Shown: positions 52,147 through 61,813 of the stretch, in pieces
Numbering within the stretch: the first letter of the stretch is position 1
Layout of the letters: the number at the start of each line of letters is the position of its first letter
Origin: Lachnoclostridium sp. An131
Lineage (GTDB): Bacteria; Bacillota; Clostridia; Lachnospirales; Lachnospiraceae
Length of the DNA: 64,000 bases
NCBI RefSeq assembly: GCF_002160825.1
Contig: NZ_NFLI01000009.1
Span: forward strand, 1-64,000
Reading direction: 5' to 3'
Made by a program: the position numbers and the translations under genes
The notes under the pieces: model-generated
Told to the model about the DNA's origin: nothing
Databases searched by the model: none
Seen by the model: only the letters and a program-made list of their open reading frames with translations

Positions 52147-52176
52147 ATTATATGCGGTAAAGGGCCGGTTTGTCAA
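52147..52176 (-). promoter_or_regulatory. Sigma-A promoter of the T-box/trpXYZ operon
   Basis: On the minus strand TTGACA (52176-52171), 18-base spacer and TATAAT (52152-52147). The transcript would begin near 52140, giving a 290-base leader before the terminator. Confidence 0.85.
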
Positions 52177-52196
52177 CTGTTTTTTCGTTCAAAAAA

Positions 52197-52224
52197 TTGC
52201 CAGCCCCTGTAATTATGCTATAAT
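52197..52224 (+). promoter_or_regulatory. Sigma-A promoter of the PfkB kinase gene
   Basis: TTGCCA (52197-52202), 16-base spacer and TATAAT (52219-52224), about 90 bases before the start, diverging from the T-box promoter. Confidence 0.65.
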
Positions 52225-52313
52225 AAATGTACCTAAAATCCACAAGGGCGTAGACATCCCTGTGGGCTTAGAAGAATCGGGATTGAACAATACTGGATGC
52301 GAGGAGGAAAACT

Positions 52314-53264
52314 ATGAGCTTTGATATTGTAACGATGGGGCCTCTTTTATGCGAAATTATGCGCAAAGAGCTCGATAAACCGCTCGACAGGCCGGCAGAT
52401 TTCAGCGGCCCTTATCCCAGCGGAGACACTGCTATTATGCTGAATGCCGCCGCAAAGCTGGGAGCAAGATGCGCCATGATTGGTGTTGTGGGAAACGACG
52501 GCTTCGGACGCTGCGTGACAGACCGCCTGAAGGAGAGCGGGGCTGACTGCTCTATGGTAAGGGTTCACCCTGAAGCCTCTACAGGAGTGGCTTTTGTGTG
52601 CTATTACTCTGATGGAAGCAGAAGCTTTCTGTATCATGTGCATCATGCGGCGCCGGGGATGCTGACGGCAGATGATGTGGATCTGGATAAAATCAGGGAC
52701 GCGAAGTGGCTCCATGTGAGCGGCTTCGCACTGTCCACGAATCAGAACAGTGCAGATGCAGTATATAAGATGGTAAAGGGGGCGTCGGAGAAGACAAAGG
52801 TGTGCTTCGATCCTAATATCCGTCCAGAGGCCTTGAGTGTGGAGGAGATAAAAGAATTGTGCCATCCGGTGCTTGAACGCGCCGATGTCATTTTTCCCAG
52901 CAGGGGAGAGGCCATGATGTTCACAGGCGCGGCTACGGATGATGAGGGATGCAGGCAGTGGGCTCTGGAAGGAAAAATCGTCGTACTGAAAAATGGAGCT
53001 GCAGGCTGCCGGATCTATGCGGGGGATGAGGTCATTCAGGTTCCCGGCTTTCAGGTGGAGGAAGTAGATCCCACCGGAGCAGGTGATACCTTCTGCGGTG
53101 CATTCCTGACGGCAATGATTGAAGGGAAGAGCCTGACAGAATGTGCCCGTTTTGCAAATGCGGCTGGAGCTATGTCTGTGCGGAAGCGCGGGCCGATGGA
53201 GGGAGCGCCTTCCAGAGAGGAGCTGGAAGCATTTCTGAAGGAGGCCGGCAGCCCGGAGGCATAG
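52314..53264 (+). CDS. PfkB-family carbohydrate kinase
   Basis: This 316-residue ribokinase-like enzyme phosphorylates a sugar or sugar acid. It has the GDTAIMLNAAAKLGARCAMIGVVGNDGFG segment and the C-terminal DPTGAGDTFCGAFLTAM signature with the catalytic Asp. The similarity is to fructokinase/KDG-kinase-like members; the sugar is undetermined. GAGGAGG precedes the ATG. It is monocistronic and convergent with the YfhO gene. Confidence 0.9.
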   Translation: MSFDIVTMGPLLCEIMRKELDKPLDRPADFSGPYPSGDTAIMLNAAAKLGARCAMIGVVGNDGFGRCVTDRLKESGADCSMVRVHPEASTGVAFVCYYSDGSRSFLYHVHHAAPGMLTADDVDLDKIRDAKWLHVSGFALSTNQNSADAVYKMVKGASEKTKVCFDPNIRPEALSVEEIKELCHPVLERADVIFPSRGEAMMFTGAATDDEGCRQWALEGKIVVLKNGAAGCRIYAGDEVIQVPGFQVEEVDPTGAGDTFCGAFLTAMIEGKSLTECARFANAAGAMSVRKRGPMEGAPSREELEAFLKEAGSPEA

Positions 53265-53268
53265 GCCG

Positions 53269-55770
53269 TCAGCGCGGGGATGCTCCTGAGCTGAGAAACT
53301 TTTTCAGGCGGGCGCCAGAGGCGGCGCCCGCCAGGCTGGCTGCCGCCCAGCCAATCACGCCTGTCAGGCTGAGGAGGATTCCCAGGCGCTTTCCGGGAGC
53401 CTCAAAGAGAAGATGAATTTCATGCTCTCCGGGGCTTAAGGGCGTTCCGGCAAAGGAAGTGTTGACCCTTGAGGGGCGGACCCTCTTACCGTCTACAAGG
53501 AAGGTCATCCCATTCTGCAGGGGAATAGAGGTGATAAACCATCCGCCCCTTGGAGCGCTGGCCCTGCATGCGAGAATTTCTCCGGGAGAGGAATTTAAGG
53601 CTTTGGCGGGAAGGACGCTTTTTTCAGTAAAAACGGAGGCGTCCAGCAGAAAGAACTGAATGCTTCCGAGCGTATAGTGTCCTTTGGGCAGGGTGATTTC
53701 CAGGGTTCGGAGCTCCTTTTCTGCAGAAGAAAAGGCGTAGTAAAAGCGGCTGTTTCCGTTGGGATAAGGGGCGTTCGGGGCAGAAAGCTTGTTTTTTACG
53801 CCGTTTATGGTAATGACGACCGCGCTGCGCGTATGATTTTCTACCTGAAAATCCAGAAGCAGAAGCTGATCCTTCAGGGGCTTCTGAAGGGACAGCGTCA
53901 GCCTGGTGTCTTCGGAGGCTGTGATCTCAAGGCTGTGCTGGCCCCTGGAATCGGCAGTCTCTGAAATGGTTAATGAAGAAGGAAGCTTTCCGGTGCTCAA
54001 GGCAGGGGAGAAGCTTTGAATTTTAGAATTCCAGTCTGCACGGCCGGAATCGGGCGTGACGGCATACCGTGCCAGCGCTTCCGCCTGCTCCCAGCCTGCA
54101 AGCTTTTCAAACTGTGCCTCGGGCATGGTTCTGTTTGTCACATACGCTGTCGGAAGGACGCGTTCATTTTCGGCTACGGCCATATCCCCATTTTCCCAGA
54201 GCACATGGTATCCGTCCGGAATCCGGGAGGGTTCTGTCTCCACATAACGAATCCCCATAAAATGCAGAAGAAACGGATTATCAGCCGCCAAAATTGCCAG
54301 GCGGTTGTTGATCTGGATCGGTGTTTTCAAAAAGTCATAATATACCTGAGAGTACGCTCCGTTGTAAACGGAGGAATACATGGTGCTTTTGTTCCGGCCG
54401 TCAGCTATGTCCATATTGCTTTTGGTCATGGGCTGAGAGAGGGAATCCCAGCGGTACAGGGCAGAGGCCTTTGGCCTGTATTCCGGTTCGGACAGAGCGG
54501 AAGCCAGCTTCTCCCGGGTTACAAAATCCTCTGTGGAGGCCGAGTGGAGAAAACAGAAAAAGGGCATCACAAAAAGGAGTGAAAAGGCTGCCCTGGAAAG
54601 AGTCCTGTGCGGAGCTGCCATATTTTTTGGGGCCAGCATCCAAAGGAGTACGGCTGCAGCAAAAAGGATCAGCAGATCTGCCAGAACCATGCCCCGGAGG
54701 CTGCGTTTCAGATACAGCCCTGCCACGGCCAGCATGGGCAGGAAGGGCCAGAGCCTCCAGCAGGCTTTCCCGGAACGGAGGTCTGCAAGCAGCCTTGTGG
54801 AATGAAGCAGGAGAAGGGGAAGAAAAGGAATCAGGATCTTGGATCTGGCATACAACGTTGCATTCAGCAGGTAGGAAGCGCCGCCCCATAGCAGCAGGAT
54901 CAGGAAAATCAGACTGTCAGTCCTGTATTGCTTCAGGCTAAGTCCGAGAAGAAGAAGGTAGAGGACCAGCATGGTGAGGCCCAGACCATAGGGGCTGTAG
55001 AGCAGGGAGCTTAGGTTTCCGAAAAAGGTGAAAAGACCGCTGTCGGCTGCTGCAGACGCCCTCCTGTGCTCCAGGATGGCAAGGCCTGTGGGAAGCAGCA
55101 GAGCCGCCGACATGCAGGCAGCCAGAGCTGAGGACACAAGCCAGGGGCGGAAGAAGGCTTTCCCGGATTTCTTCAGCCAGTACCAGCCTGTGGCGAGAAA
55201 GCAGGCCGGCGCATAATAAAAGCTGTGCAGACAGATAAGCAGCAGAAAAAAAGGCAGCATGGGAGGCATGCGCCTGGAATTTTTCTGGACTGCCAGAAGA
55301 GCCAGCAGCAGAAACGGCATGTAGTTGACGAACATCAGCTGTCTGTGTGTATGAAAAAAGCAGGAAGCGGTGAGAAAGAGCAGGCTTCCCATAAAAGCGT
55401 ACGGACGGGACAGCTGTTCCCGGCGCAGCAGCAGGTAAAACAGAAGTACGCTGGCCAGGTATCCGGCCAGAGAATAGAAAATCAGAATCTGATACATGGG
55501 CACGGACGGCAGGAGGCAGCCAATCAGGATGTCAGGCCGCAGGTACCCATAATAGGAGAACTGGAAGCCGTTGCTGCCTCCGCCCAGAGCCAGGAAATCA
55601 GGCAGCAGGGTGTTCTGCTCCAGACAGGCGTTCCGGATGGTTTCAGCCAGAGCAGCATGCTGGCTGAGCCAGTCTGTGTTGGAGCCATAGACGCAGCCGG
55701 AAGGCAGAGAAAGGGCAATCAAAAGGATGAAAAGCCCTGTAAGCAGCAGAGGGCATGCAAGCTTCCTCAT
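53269..55770 (-). CDS. YfhO-family membrane glycosyltransferase-like protein
   Basis: This 833-residue protein has about a dozen N-terminal membrane segments followed by an extracytoplasmic domain and a final membrane helix, the YfhO arrangement. The SGCVYGSNTDWLSQHAALAETIR segment after the first helix and QFSYYGYLRPDI are typical. YfhO is implicated in glycosylation of lipoteichoic acid or other surface polymers, using a lipid-linked sugar. It overlaps the fucosyltransferase-like gene by four bases, linking it to fucose transfer. Confidence 0.83.
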   Translation of the reverse strand: MRKLACPLLLTGLFILLIALSLPSGCVYGSNTDWLSQHAALAETIRNACLEQNTLLPDFLALGGGSNGFQFSYYGYLRPDILIGCLLPSVPMYQILIFYSLAGYLASVLLFYLLLRREQLSRPYAFMGSLLFLTASCFFHTHRQLMFVNYMPFLLLALLAVQKNSRRMPPMLPFFLLLICLHSFYYAPACFLATGWYWLKKSGKAFFRPWLVSSALAACMSAALLLPTGLAILEHRRASAAADSGLFTFFGNLSSLLYSPYGLGLTMLVLYLLLLGLSLKQYRTDSLIFLILLLWGGASYLLNATLYARSKILIPFLPLLLLHSTRLLADLRSGKACWRLWPFLPMLAVAGLYLKRSLRGMVLADLLILFAAAVLLWMLAPKNMAAPHRTLSRAAFSLLFVMPFFCFLHSASTEDFVTREKLASALSEPEYRPKASALYRWDSLSQPMTKSNMDIADGRNKSTMYSSVYNGAYSQVYYDFLKTPIQINNRLAILAADNPFLLHFMGIRYVETEPSRIPDGYHVLWENGDMAVAENERVLPTAYVTNRTMPEAQFEKLAGWEQAEALARYAVTPDSGRADWNSKIQSFSPALSTGKLPSSLTISETADSRGQHSLEITASEDTRLTLSLQKPLKDQLLLLDFQVENHTRSAVVITINGVKNKLSAPNAPYPNGNSRFYYAFSSAEKELRTLEITLPKGHYTLGSIQFFLLDASVFTEKSVLPAKALNSSPGEILACRASAPRGGWFITSIPLQNGMTFLVDGKRVRPSRVNTSFAGTPLSPGEHEIHLLFEAPGKRLGILLSLTGVIGWAAASLAGAASGARLKKFLSSGASPR

Positions 55771-56561
55771 GAATTCTCATCTCCTGCGATTACCTTTTCG
55801 ATGCCCCTCATATCCGCAGCGATATCCGTAAAAGAGCTCCAGTAGCTGCCGATCAGCTTATCCGTGGCTGCCAGGCAGTACAGGTCAAGAAGCGCGTCGT
55901 GCATGCCCTCCACGGAATTCCGGTCAATGGTCCGGTTCTGGTTGCTGATGATTTTTCCGGGAAATTCCCGGCGCAGCAGCTCTTCCTCGGACTGGTCGTC
56001 GGTAGCCAGGAAAAAACGGGTCTCCGGATGAGCCTCGAGCTCCTTTTTCATCTCTGCGAGAAACTGCTCTGTCGTACTTTTTCCCATGGAAACTGCATTG
56101 TCCGTGCGGCGGATATGGACGCCTACGCAGCGGGGCGCGAAATCCCCTGTGAAGGAATCAATGCGCTTCTGCAATGCCGGAGTGGGTACGTAGAGGCTGT
56201 AATTGTGGGAAGGATAAAAATGCTCCCAGGTAAAGATATAAACCCGCTTCTTCAGCGAACGATAAAAATTCTCATTTAAGACGCCGTACGTCTTGTTGTT
56301 CAGTATGTCGTCGTTTCCGAAGCGCTGGCCGGCCGTGAGCTGAAGCAGAAGCTTCCGGGGGTCGCGCAAGGAACGGATATTGATGATTTTGATGCCCGGC
56401 TCTGTGACCGGAAGGAACAGATCCTCGAAGGAGCAGTTCAGCTCGGGACACAGATACCAGAGTACGATCAGCCTTTCTTTTCTGCGCTTCGCAAGCTCCC
56501 ATGCCGAATTAATTACTCGTATTCTATTGCATAAACCGCCTGAAGGTTGTATTATTACCAT
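55767..56561 (-). CDS. NodZ/fucosyltransferase-like glycosyltransferase
   Basis: This 264-residue protein resembles alpha-1,6-fucosyltransferase/NodZ-type GDP-fucose enzymes: SGGLCNRIRVINSAW near the N-terminus, the HIRRTDN motif (HxRRxD) about two-thirds along, TRFFLATDD and SYWSSFTDIAADM. The HxRRxD Arg binds the GDP-sugar. It diverges from the Fkp gene, which makes GDP-L-fucose, so fucose is the likely donor sugar. The start is ATG at 56561, with a weak AGGA upstream. The acceptor is unknown. Confidence 0.82.
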   Translation of the reverse strand: MVIIQPSGGLCNRIRVINSAWELAKRRKERLIVLWYLCPELNCSFEDLFLPVTEPGIKIINIRSLRDPRKLLLQLTAGQRFGNDDILNNKTYGVLNENFYRSLKKRVYIFTWEHFYPSHNYSLYVPTPALQKRIDSFTGDFAPRCVGVHIRRTDNAVSMGKSTTEQFLAEMKKELEAHPETRFFLATDDQSEEELLRREFPGKIISNQNRTIDRNSVEGMHDALLDLYCLAATDKLIGSYWSSFTDIAADMRGIEKVIAGDENS

Positions 56562-56688
56562 AGTGTATCCTGCCGTAGCCACGCACAGGAGGCGGTGGCT
56601 GCGGTCTGCCTTTCTATATCATATACAGAGAATGTCTGACGACACAGGCATTATACCATTTAAAAAAAATACAGACAAGGGAGAAGTT

Positions 56689-59600
56689 ATGAAACCGCAG
56701 AAAATAAAGAATCTGTTTCTGAGACAGAGTTATCAGGACGCCTGGGAGGAGTATGAAAAATCTCTCACGAAGAAATACTTTATTCAGTGGGATTATGTGA
56801 TTCTGACAGCGTCCAACGAGGAGCAGGCGGCAGCCTATCAGGCGCAGATTGACGCGCGCCTTGCGATGGGGCGGCTGGCTGCCGGGACGGTATATAAGGT
56901 GCTTCCGGATCCGGACGGAAGGCGCGTGGGCTCGGGAGGAGCCACCTTTCATGTGATGAAATATTTGAGCGAATGCGGGGAGGGAGAGCGGTTTTTCCGC
57001 GGAAAGAGGATTCTTGTCATCCATTCCGGCGGAGACTCTAAGCGGGTTCCCCAGTATTCGGCCTGCGGGAAGCTGTTTTCTCCGGTTCCGCGGGAGCTGC
57101 CGGACGGAAGGCGCTCTACGTTGTTTGATGAGTTTATGATAGGTATGGCAGGGATGCCGGCCCGTTTTAAGGAAGGCATGCTGGTGCTGTCCGGAGACGT
57201 GCTGCTGCTGTTTAATCCGCTGCAGATTGACTTCACGTTCCGGGGAGCGGCTGCCATTTCGATCAAGGAGAATGTGGAGACAGGAAAGGATCACGGGGTA
57301 TTCCTCGGAGACGGGGACGGCTATGTGGCGAATTTTCTCCATAAGCAGAGTGAGGAGCAGCTTCGCGCCCTGGGTGCGGTGAATGAGCACGGAGCGGTGG
57401 ATCTGGACACGGGCGCCATTATGCTGGACTGCGATCTGCTGGAGAGCCTGTTTTCCCTGATTGGGGAGAAGGGAAAAATCGTTCCGGAAAAGTATGAGCG
57501 CTTTGTAAATGAGAGGGCGCGCATCAGCTTTTACGGTGATTTTCTGTATCCGCTGGCTTCCCGTTCCACATTTAAACAGTACCTGAAGGAAAAGCCGGAG
57601 GGAGAGTTCTGCATAGAGCTTGAGGAATGCCGGAAAGAGATCTGGGAGGCTCTTCACCCCTATTCTCTGAAGCTTTTGTGCCTGTCTCCGGCTCAGTTTA
57701 TTCATTTCGGAACCACAAGAGAGCTTTTAAGCCTTGTGACGGAGGAGATCGATAACTACGAGTTCCTTGACTGGAAGCGCCAGGTGCTGGGAGTGGAGGA
57801 GGAAGAAAGCTCCTGCGCCTGCAGCAGCAGCTACATTGAGCGGGATGCAAGGGCAGCAGCTTCTTCTTATATAGAAGACAGCTATATTTACGGCGGAACG
57901 GTTGTGGAAGAGAACTGTGTGATTTCTGCTGTGACGCTGCGCGGAGAGAGGATTCCGGCCCACACCGTCCTGCATGGGCTGAAGCAGAAGGGCGGAAGCT
58001 TTGTAGTGCGTGTCTATGGGGTAAATGACAATCCTAAGGGTACGCTGGAAGAAAACGCGCCCTTCCTGGGGGGCACGCTTGGAACGTTTCTTGACAATGC
58101 CGGTCTTGCGCCGGAGGAGGTCTGGGAGCAGGAAGGGCATTTTCTGTGGACCGCAAAGCTGTATCCAGTCTGCGGTTCCATCGAGGAGGCTGTAAAGGCC
58201 GCCATGGAGGTTCTTGCGCTGGCGGCAGGGGAAACGGAGCATGCCGCCGCCTACCGCTCCAGAAAGCGCCTCAGCCTTCAGGAGAGCTTTGAGCATGCGG
58301 ATGTGAAGGAGATCGTGGCCTGGCAGGAGAAGCTTGGGACTCAGGTTCGGATTGCCCGCTTCCTGCTGGCGCTGGAGCAAAGGAAAAGCGTGGAGGAGGC
58401 GGGAGCGGTCTTCGGAAGCCAGGGCGTCACGCCCTCCCAGGTGGAAAAGCTCCGCAGAATCGCGGAAAAATCAGAGTTTGGAATCCGCATGAGGATTTAT
58501 TATTATCTGTCCAGGCTGACAAAGGGCCAGGTAAGCGAGGAGCTGGAAAACCAGTGCTTCCGTTATATCTGTGACAGCCTGTATGAGGCCAGCATCGGAG
58601 ACGCTCCGAAGGATGAGGCCTATTATATTACCAGGGACGAGGTGACGGTAGAGCTTCCTATCCGTGTGAATTTCGGAGGAGGCTGGTCTGACACGCCGCC
58701 CTACTGTAATGAGCATGGCGGCACAGTGCTGAACGCCGCGGCGAAGCTGAATGGGATCTGCCCTGTGGTGGTGACTGTGAAGCGGATCGAAAAGCCATGC
58801 ATTGCCCTTGCAAGCACAGATTCCGGCGCTTATGATGAATTTACGGATTTGGAGCGTCTGCAGAACTGCCGGGATCCCTTTGATACCTATGCCCTTCACA
58901 AGGCGGCCCTTCTGGCCTGCGGAATCGTTCCGCTGGCAGGGGAGGCTTCCTTCGAGAGCATCCTTCAAAAGCTGGGCGGAGGCCTTTACCTGTCTACGGC
59001 AGTTATGGGAATCCCCAGAGGTTCAGGCCTTGGAACGAGCAGCATCCTTTCCGGAGCCTGTGTAAAGGCTATTTTCCAGTACATTGGAAAGGAAGTCACG
59101 GAGAACGAGCTGTATTCCTATGTGCTCTGCATGGAGCAGCTGATGAGCACAGGCGGCGGCTGGCAGGATCAGGTGGGCGGCCTGACAAATGGAATCAAGC
59201 TGATTACGACAAAGCCGGGCCTGAAGCAGGACATCCGCGTGCAGCATCTGAATATTCCGGAACAGGCCGTAGAGGAGCTGAAAAGCAGGTTTGTCCTGAT
59301 TTATACAGGACAGCGGCGGCTGGCCAGAAACCTGCTCCGGGAGGTCGTGGGCGGCTATATCGGATCCAGCCCGAATTCTCTGGAGGTGCTCTATGAGATT
59401 CAGAGGGTGGCCGTGCTGATGAAGTTTGAGCTGGAAAAGGGAAATATCGACGGCTTTGCCAGGCTTTTGGATCAGCACTGGGAGCTGTCAAGACGCCTGG
59501 ATAGCGGAAGTACAAATACCTGTATCGATCAGATTTTCTTAAGCTGTGAGGATTTGCTTGCGGCCAGAATGATCTGTGGAGCGGGAGGCGGCGGTTTCCT

Positions 59601-59709
59601 TCAGGCTATTCTGAAAAAAGGGTGCACGAAGGAAGAGCTGCGGGAGAGAATCCGCAGTGTATTCCAGGAGAGCGGCGTAGATGTCTGGGACTGCGAGCTG
59701 GTATTTTGA
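56689..59709 (+). CDS. fkp: Bifunctional fucokinase/L-fucose-1-phosphate guanylyltransferase
   Basis: This 1006-residue protein matches Fkp: it phosphorylates free L-fucose and then forms GDP-L-fucose from GTP. The N-terminal half is the pyrophosphorylase (GSGGATFHVMKYL, then VIHSGGDSKRVPQYSACGKLFSPV); a beta-helix-like region follows; the C-terminal half is a GHMP kinase (PIRVNFGGGWSDTPPYC, PRGSGLGTSSILSGA and CGAGGGGFLQA). I start at ATG 56689 with AAGGGAGAAG upstream; the longer open frame upstream overlaps the divergent gene. It is slightly longer than Bacteroides Fkp. Confidence 0.93.
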   Translation: MKPQKIKNLFLRQSYQDAWEEYEKSLTKKYFIQWDYVILTASNEEQAAAYQAQIDARLAMGRLAAGTVYKVLPDPDGRRVGSGGATFHVMKYLSECGEGERFFRGKRILVIHSGGDSKRVPQYSACGKLFSPVPRELPDGRRSTLFDEFMIGMAGMPARFKEGMLVLSGDVLLLFNPLQIDFTFRGAAAISIKENVETGKDHGVFLGDGDGYVANFLHKQSEEQLRALGAVNEHGAVDLDTGAIMLDCDLLESLFSLIGEKGKIVPEKYERFVNERARISFYGDFLYPLASRSTFKQYLKEKPEGEFCIELEECRKEIWEALHPYSLKLLCLSPAQFIHFGTTRELLSLVTEEIDNYEFLDWKRQVLGVEEEESSCACSSSYIERDARAAASSYIEDSYIYGGTVVEENCVISAVTLRGERIPAHTVLHGLKQKGGSFVVRVYGVNDNPKGTLEENAPFLGGTLGTFLDNAGLAPEEVWEQEGHFLWTAKLYPVCGSIEEAVKAAMEVLALAAGETEHAAAYRSRKRLSLQESFEHADVKEIVAWQEKLGTQVRIARFLLALEQRKSVEEAGAVFGSQGVTPSQVEKLRRIAEKSEFGIRMRIYYYLSRLTKGQVSEELENQCFRYICDSLYEASIGDAPKDEAYYITRDEVTVELPIRVNFGGGWSDTPPYCNEHGGTVLNAAAKLNGICPVVVTVKRIEKPCIALASTDSGAYDEFTDLERLQNCRDPFDTYALHKAALLACGIVPLAGEASFESILQKLGGGLYLSTAVMGIPRGSGLGTSSILSGACVKAIFQYIGKEVTENELYSYVLCMEQLMSTGGGWQDQVGGLTNGIKLITTKPGLKQDIRVQHLNIPEQAVEELKSRFVLIYTGQRRLARNLLREVVGGYIGSSPNSLEVLYEIQRVAVLMKFELEKGNIDGFARLLDQHWELSRRLDSGSTNTCIDQIFLSCEDLLAARMICGAGGGGFLQAILKKGCTKEELRERIRSVFQESGVDVWDCELVF

Positions 59710-59761
59710 GATTGGCTGTCATTACGGGGGGAACCCTGGAGGGAGCCAGGAGGACAGAGAT

Positions 59762-61009
59762 TTGAAGGTATTACAGATTAATACGGTCTGCGGCAGCGGA
59801 AGCGTGGGACGCATCACGGTAGACATCGTTCATGCGCTGGAGGAGGCCGGAGACGAAGGGATGATTGCCTTCGGAAGAAGGCAGGCGCCTGAAGGAGTGA
59901 AGACCTGGAAATTCGGTACGAATCTGGATATGGGTGTTCATGTGCTCCATACTTTTTTTAAGGGAGAGCACGGCTTTGCTTCCTCAAAGCAGACGGCAAG
60001 GCTGATCGAGAAGATCAAGGAGTATGATCCGGATATTATCCATCTTCACAATATCCATGGCTTTTATCTGGATGTGGAACAGCTTTTCCGGTATCTGAAA
60101 ACGTCCGGAAAGCCGGTGGTCTGGACCCTTCATGACTGCTGGAGCTTCACCGGCCACTGCGCGCATTTTGATTACATCGGCTGCATGAAATGGAAGACAG
60201 GCTGCGGAAGCTGTCCCCAGTATAAGAATGTTTATCCTTATGCGCTGTTTAAGGACAATTCAGCCGGAAATTATAAAAGAAAGAAGGATGCCTTTACAGG
60301 CGTGCCGGATCTCACGGTAGTGACGCCGTCCCGGTGGCTGGCGGGCTATGTCCGGGAATCCTACCTGGGAGAATACCCTGTGCAGGTGATTCCCAACGGG
60401 ATTGCGCTGGACAGGTTCCGCCCGGTGAATGGCGGCCTGAGAAAAAGGCTGGGCTTTGAAAACAAATATATTCTGCTGGGAGTGGCCAGTATGTGGGAGG
60501 AGAGGAAGGGCTACGCCTATTTTGAACAGCTGGCGGACAGGCTTGACGATTCGTATCAGATTATCCTCATTGGCCTGTCGAAACGGAAGCTGAAAACGCT
60601 TCATCCCAGGATTCACGGCGTGATGCGGACGAACAGTATGGAGGAGCTTGCAGAATATTACTCCATGGCAGATGCCTATGTGAATACGACTCTTGAGGAT
60701 ACCTTCCCCACGACGAACCTGGAAGCGCTGGCCTGCGGGACGCCGGTCATCACCTTTGCCACAGGGGGCAGCGTGGAATCGGTGGATGCCTCCTGCGGGA
60801 AGATTGTGCCTAAGGGAGACATAGAAGCGCTGATCCAGGCGATCGAAGAGCTCAGGGGCGAGCCGGACAAAAAGGAAGCCTGCCTTCGCAGAGCTGCCGG
60901 ATACGATAAAGACGACAGGTTCCAGGATTATCTGAAGCTTTACAGGAGCCTGCTTGAGAGACAGGGACGGCAGGCAGTGCCGGGACAGAATACAGGAACA
61001 GAGCAGTAG
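59762..61009 (+). CDS. GT4-family glycosyltransferase
   Basis: This 415-residue protein is a GT-B fold glycosyltransferase similar to WcaC: the GSGSVGRITVDIVHALEEAGD N-terminus, WTLHDCWSFTGHCAHFDYIGC, VTPSRWLAGY, and the E-x7-E motif in LEDTFPTTNLEALACGTPVI. I choose the TTG at 59762, eight bases after AGGAGG, rather than an upstream frame that overlaps fkp. It probably adds a sugar to the surface polysaccharide in the same operon as Fkp. Confidence 0.87.
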   Translation: MKVLQINTVCGSGSVGRITVDIVHALEEAGDEGMIAFGRRQAPEGVKTWKFGTNLDMGVHVLHTFFKGEHGFASSKQTARLIEKIKEYDPDIIHLHNIHGFYLDVEQLFRYLKTSGKPVVWTLHDCWSFTGHCAHFDYIGCMKWKTGCGSCPQYKNVYPYALFKDNSAGNYKRKKDAFTGVPDLTVVTPSRWLAGYVRESYLGEYPVQVIPNGIALDRFRPVNGGLRKRLGFENKYILLGVASMWEERKGYAYFEQLADRLDDSYQIILIGLSKRKLKTLHPRIHGVMRTNSMEELAEYYSMADAYVNTTLEDTFPTTNLEALACGTPVITFATGGSVESVDASCGKIVPKGDIEALIQAIEELRGEPDKKEACLRRAAGYDKDDRFQDYLKLYRSLLERQGRQAVPGQNTGTEQ

Positions 61010-61015
61010 ACAGAA

Positions 61016-61780
61016 ATGGACGAAAACATGGAGAAGCATACACCAAAGGTCTCGGTCATCACCGCGACCTACAACGACAAGGAGAACCTGCGCCGGATCA
61101 TCCGGCAGGTCAGTTCTCAGAGCTATGAAAATATCGAATATATCATTGTGGACGGAGGCTCTTCCGATGGGACGCTGGAGGTTATCCGGGAAGCAGAGAA
61201 GCAGTTTGGAGAGCGGCTCAAATGGATTTCCGAGCCGGACAAGGGCATTTATGACGCGCTCAACAAGGGGATTCGTATGGCCTCCGGAGATATCCTGGGC
61301 TGCTGCTTTGACGAGTACTCCGGGCCGGATGTGATCGCGAAGATGGTGGATATCATGGAGCGGGAACAGACAGACGGCGTCCATGGGGATCTCTATTATA
61401 TGGAAGGAGAGCGGGTCGTGCGGCGCTGGCATCAGGGGCAGGGAAGGATCCGTTTTGGCTGGATGCCGGGACATCCGACTCTGTATCTTCGGAAAAGCGT
61501 CTACAACAGATTCGGGCTTTATAAGACAGATTACCGGATTTCGGCAGATTATGAATTTATGATCCGGATCCTGAAGGATGGAGGGGTGCGCCTTTCCTAT
61601 CTTCCGGAGGTTCTGATTTATATGTCCCACGGGGGAACCAGCACGAACAGCCTGGGCGCCTATCTGGCGGGCATGAAGGAAGGGCACAGGGCTCTGAAGG
61701 AAAACGGAGTGCGCTTTGCGTGGTTTACGGATCTGTGCCGGACGCTAAGAGTACTTGCGCAGTTCGTCAAAAAGAAGTAA
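61016..61780 (+). CDS. GT2-family glycosyltransferase (WcaA-like)
   Basis: This 254-residue enzyme has the GT-A start VSVITATYNDKENLRRIIRQVSSQSYENIEYIIVDGGSSDG and the GIYDALNKGIRMASGDILG block. The usual Asp-Asp (DxD) position reads CFDEYS, a variation worth noting. The C-terminal GMPGHPTL-like GWMPGHPTLYLRK and SADYEFMIRIL are present. It is likely a surface-polysaccharide glycosyltransferase. Confidence 0.88.
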   Translation: MDENMEKHTPKVSVITATYNDKENLRRIIRQVSSQSYENIEYIIVDGGSSDGTLEVIREAEKQFGERLKWISEPDKGIYDALNKGIRMASGDILGCCFDEYSGPDVIAKMVDIMEREQTDGVHGDLYYMEGERVVRRWHQGQGRIRFGWMPGHPTLYLRKSVYNRFGLYKTDYRISADYEFMIRILKDGGVRLSYLPEVLIYMSHGGTSTNSLGAYLAGMKEGHRALKENGVRFAWFTDLCRTLRVLAQFVKKK

Positions 61781-61813
61781 GATAAAAAGAACACGAAAGT
61801 AAGGAGAACACAG

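Noticed and set aside
56380-56688. Longer N-terminus for Fkp
   Set aside because: The extension lies over the divergent fucosyltransferase-like gene, has no family similarity, and the ATG at 56689 has a proper site.
60260-61687. 475-codon minus-strand frame opposite the glycosyltransferases
   Set aside because: Shadow of two real genes; His/Pro-rich product with no start signal.
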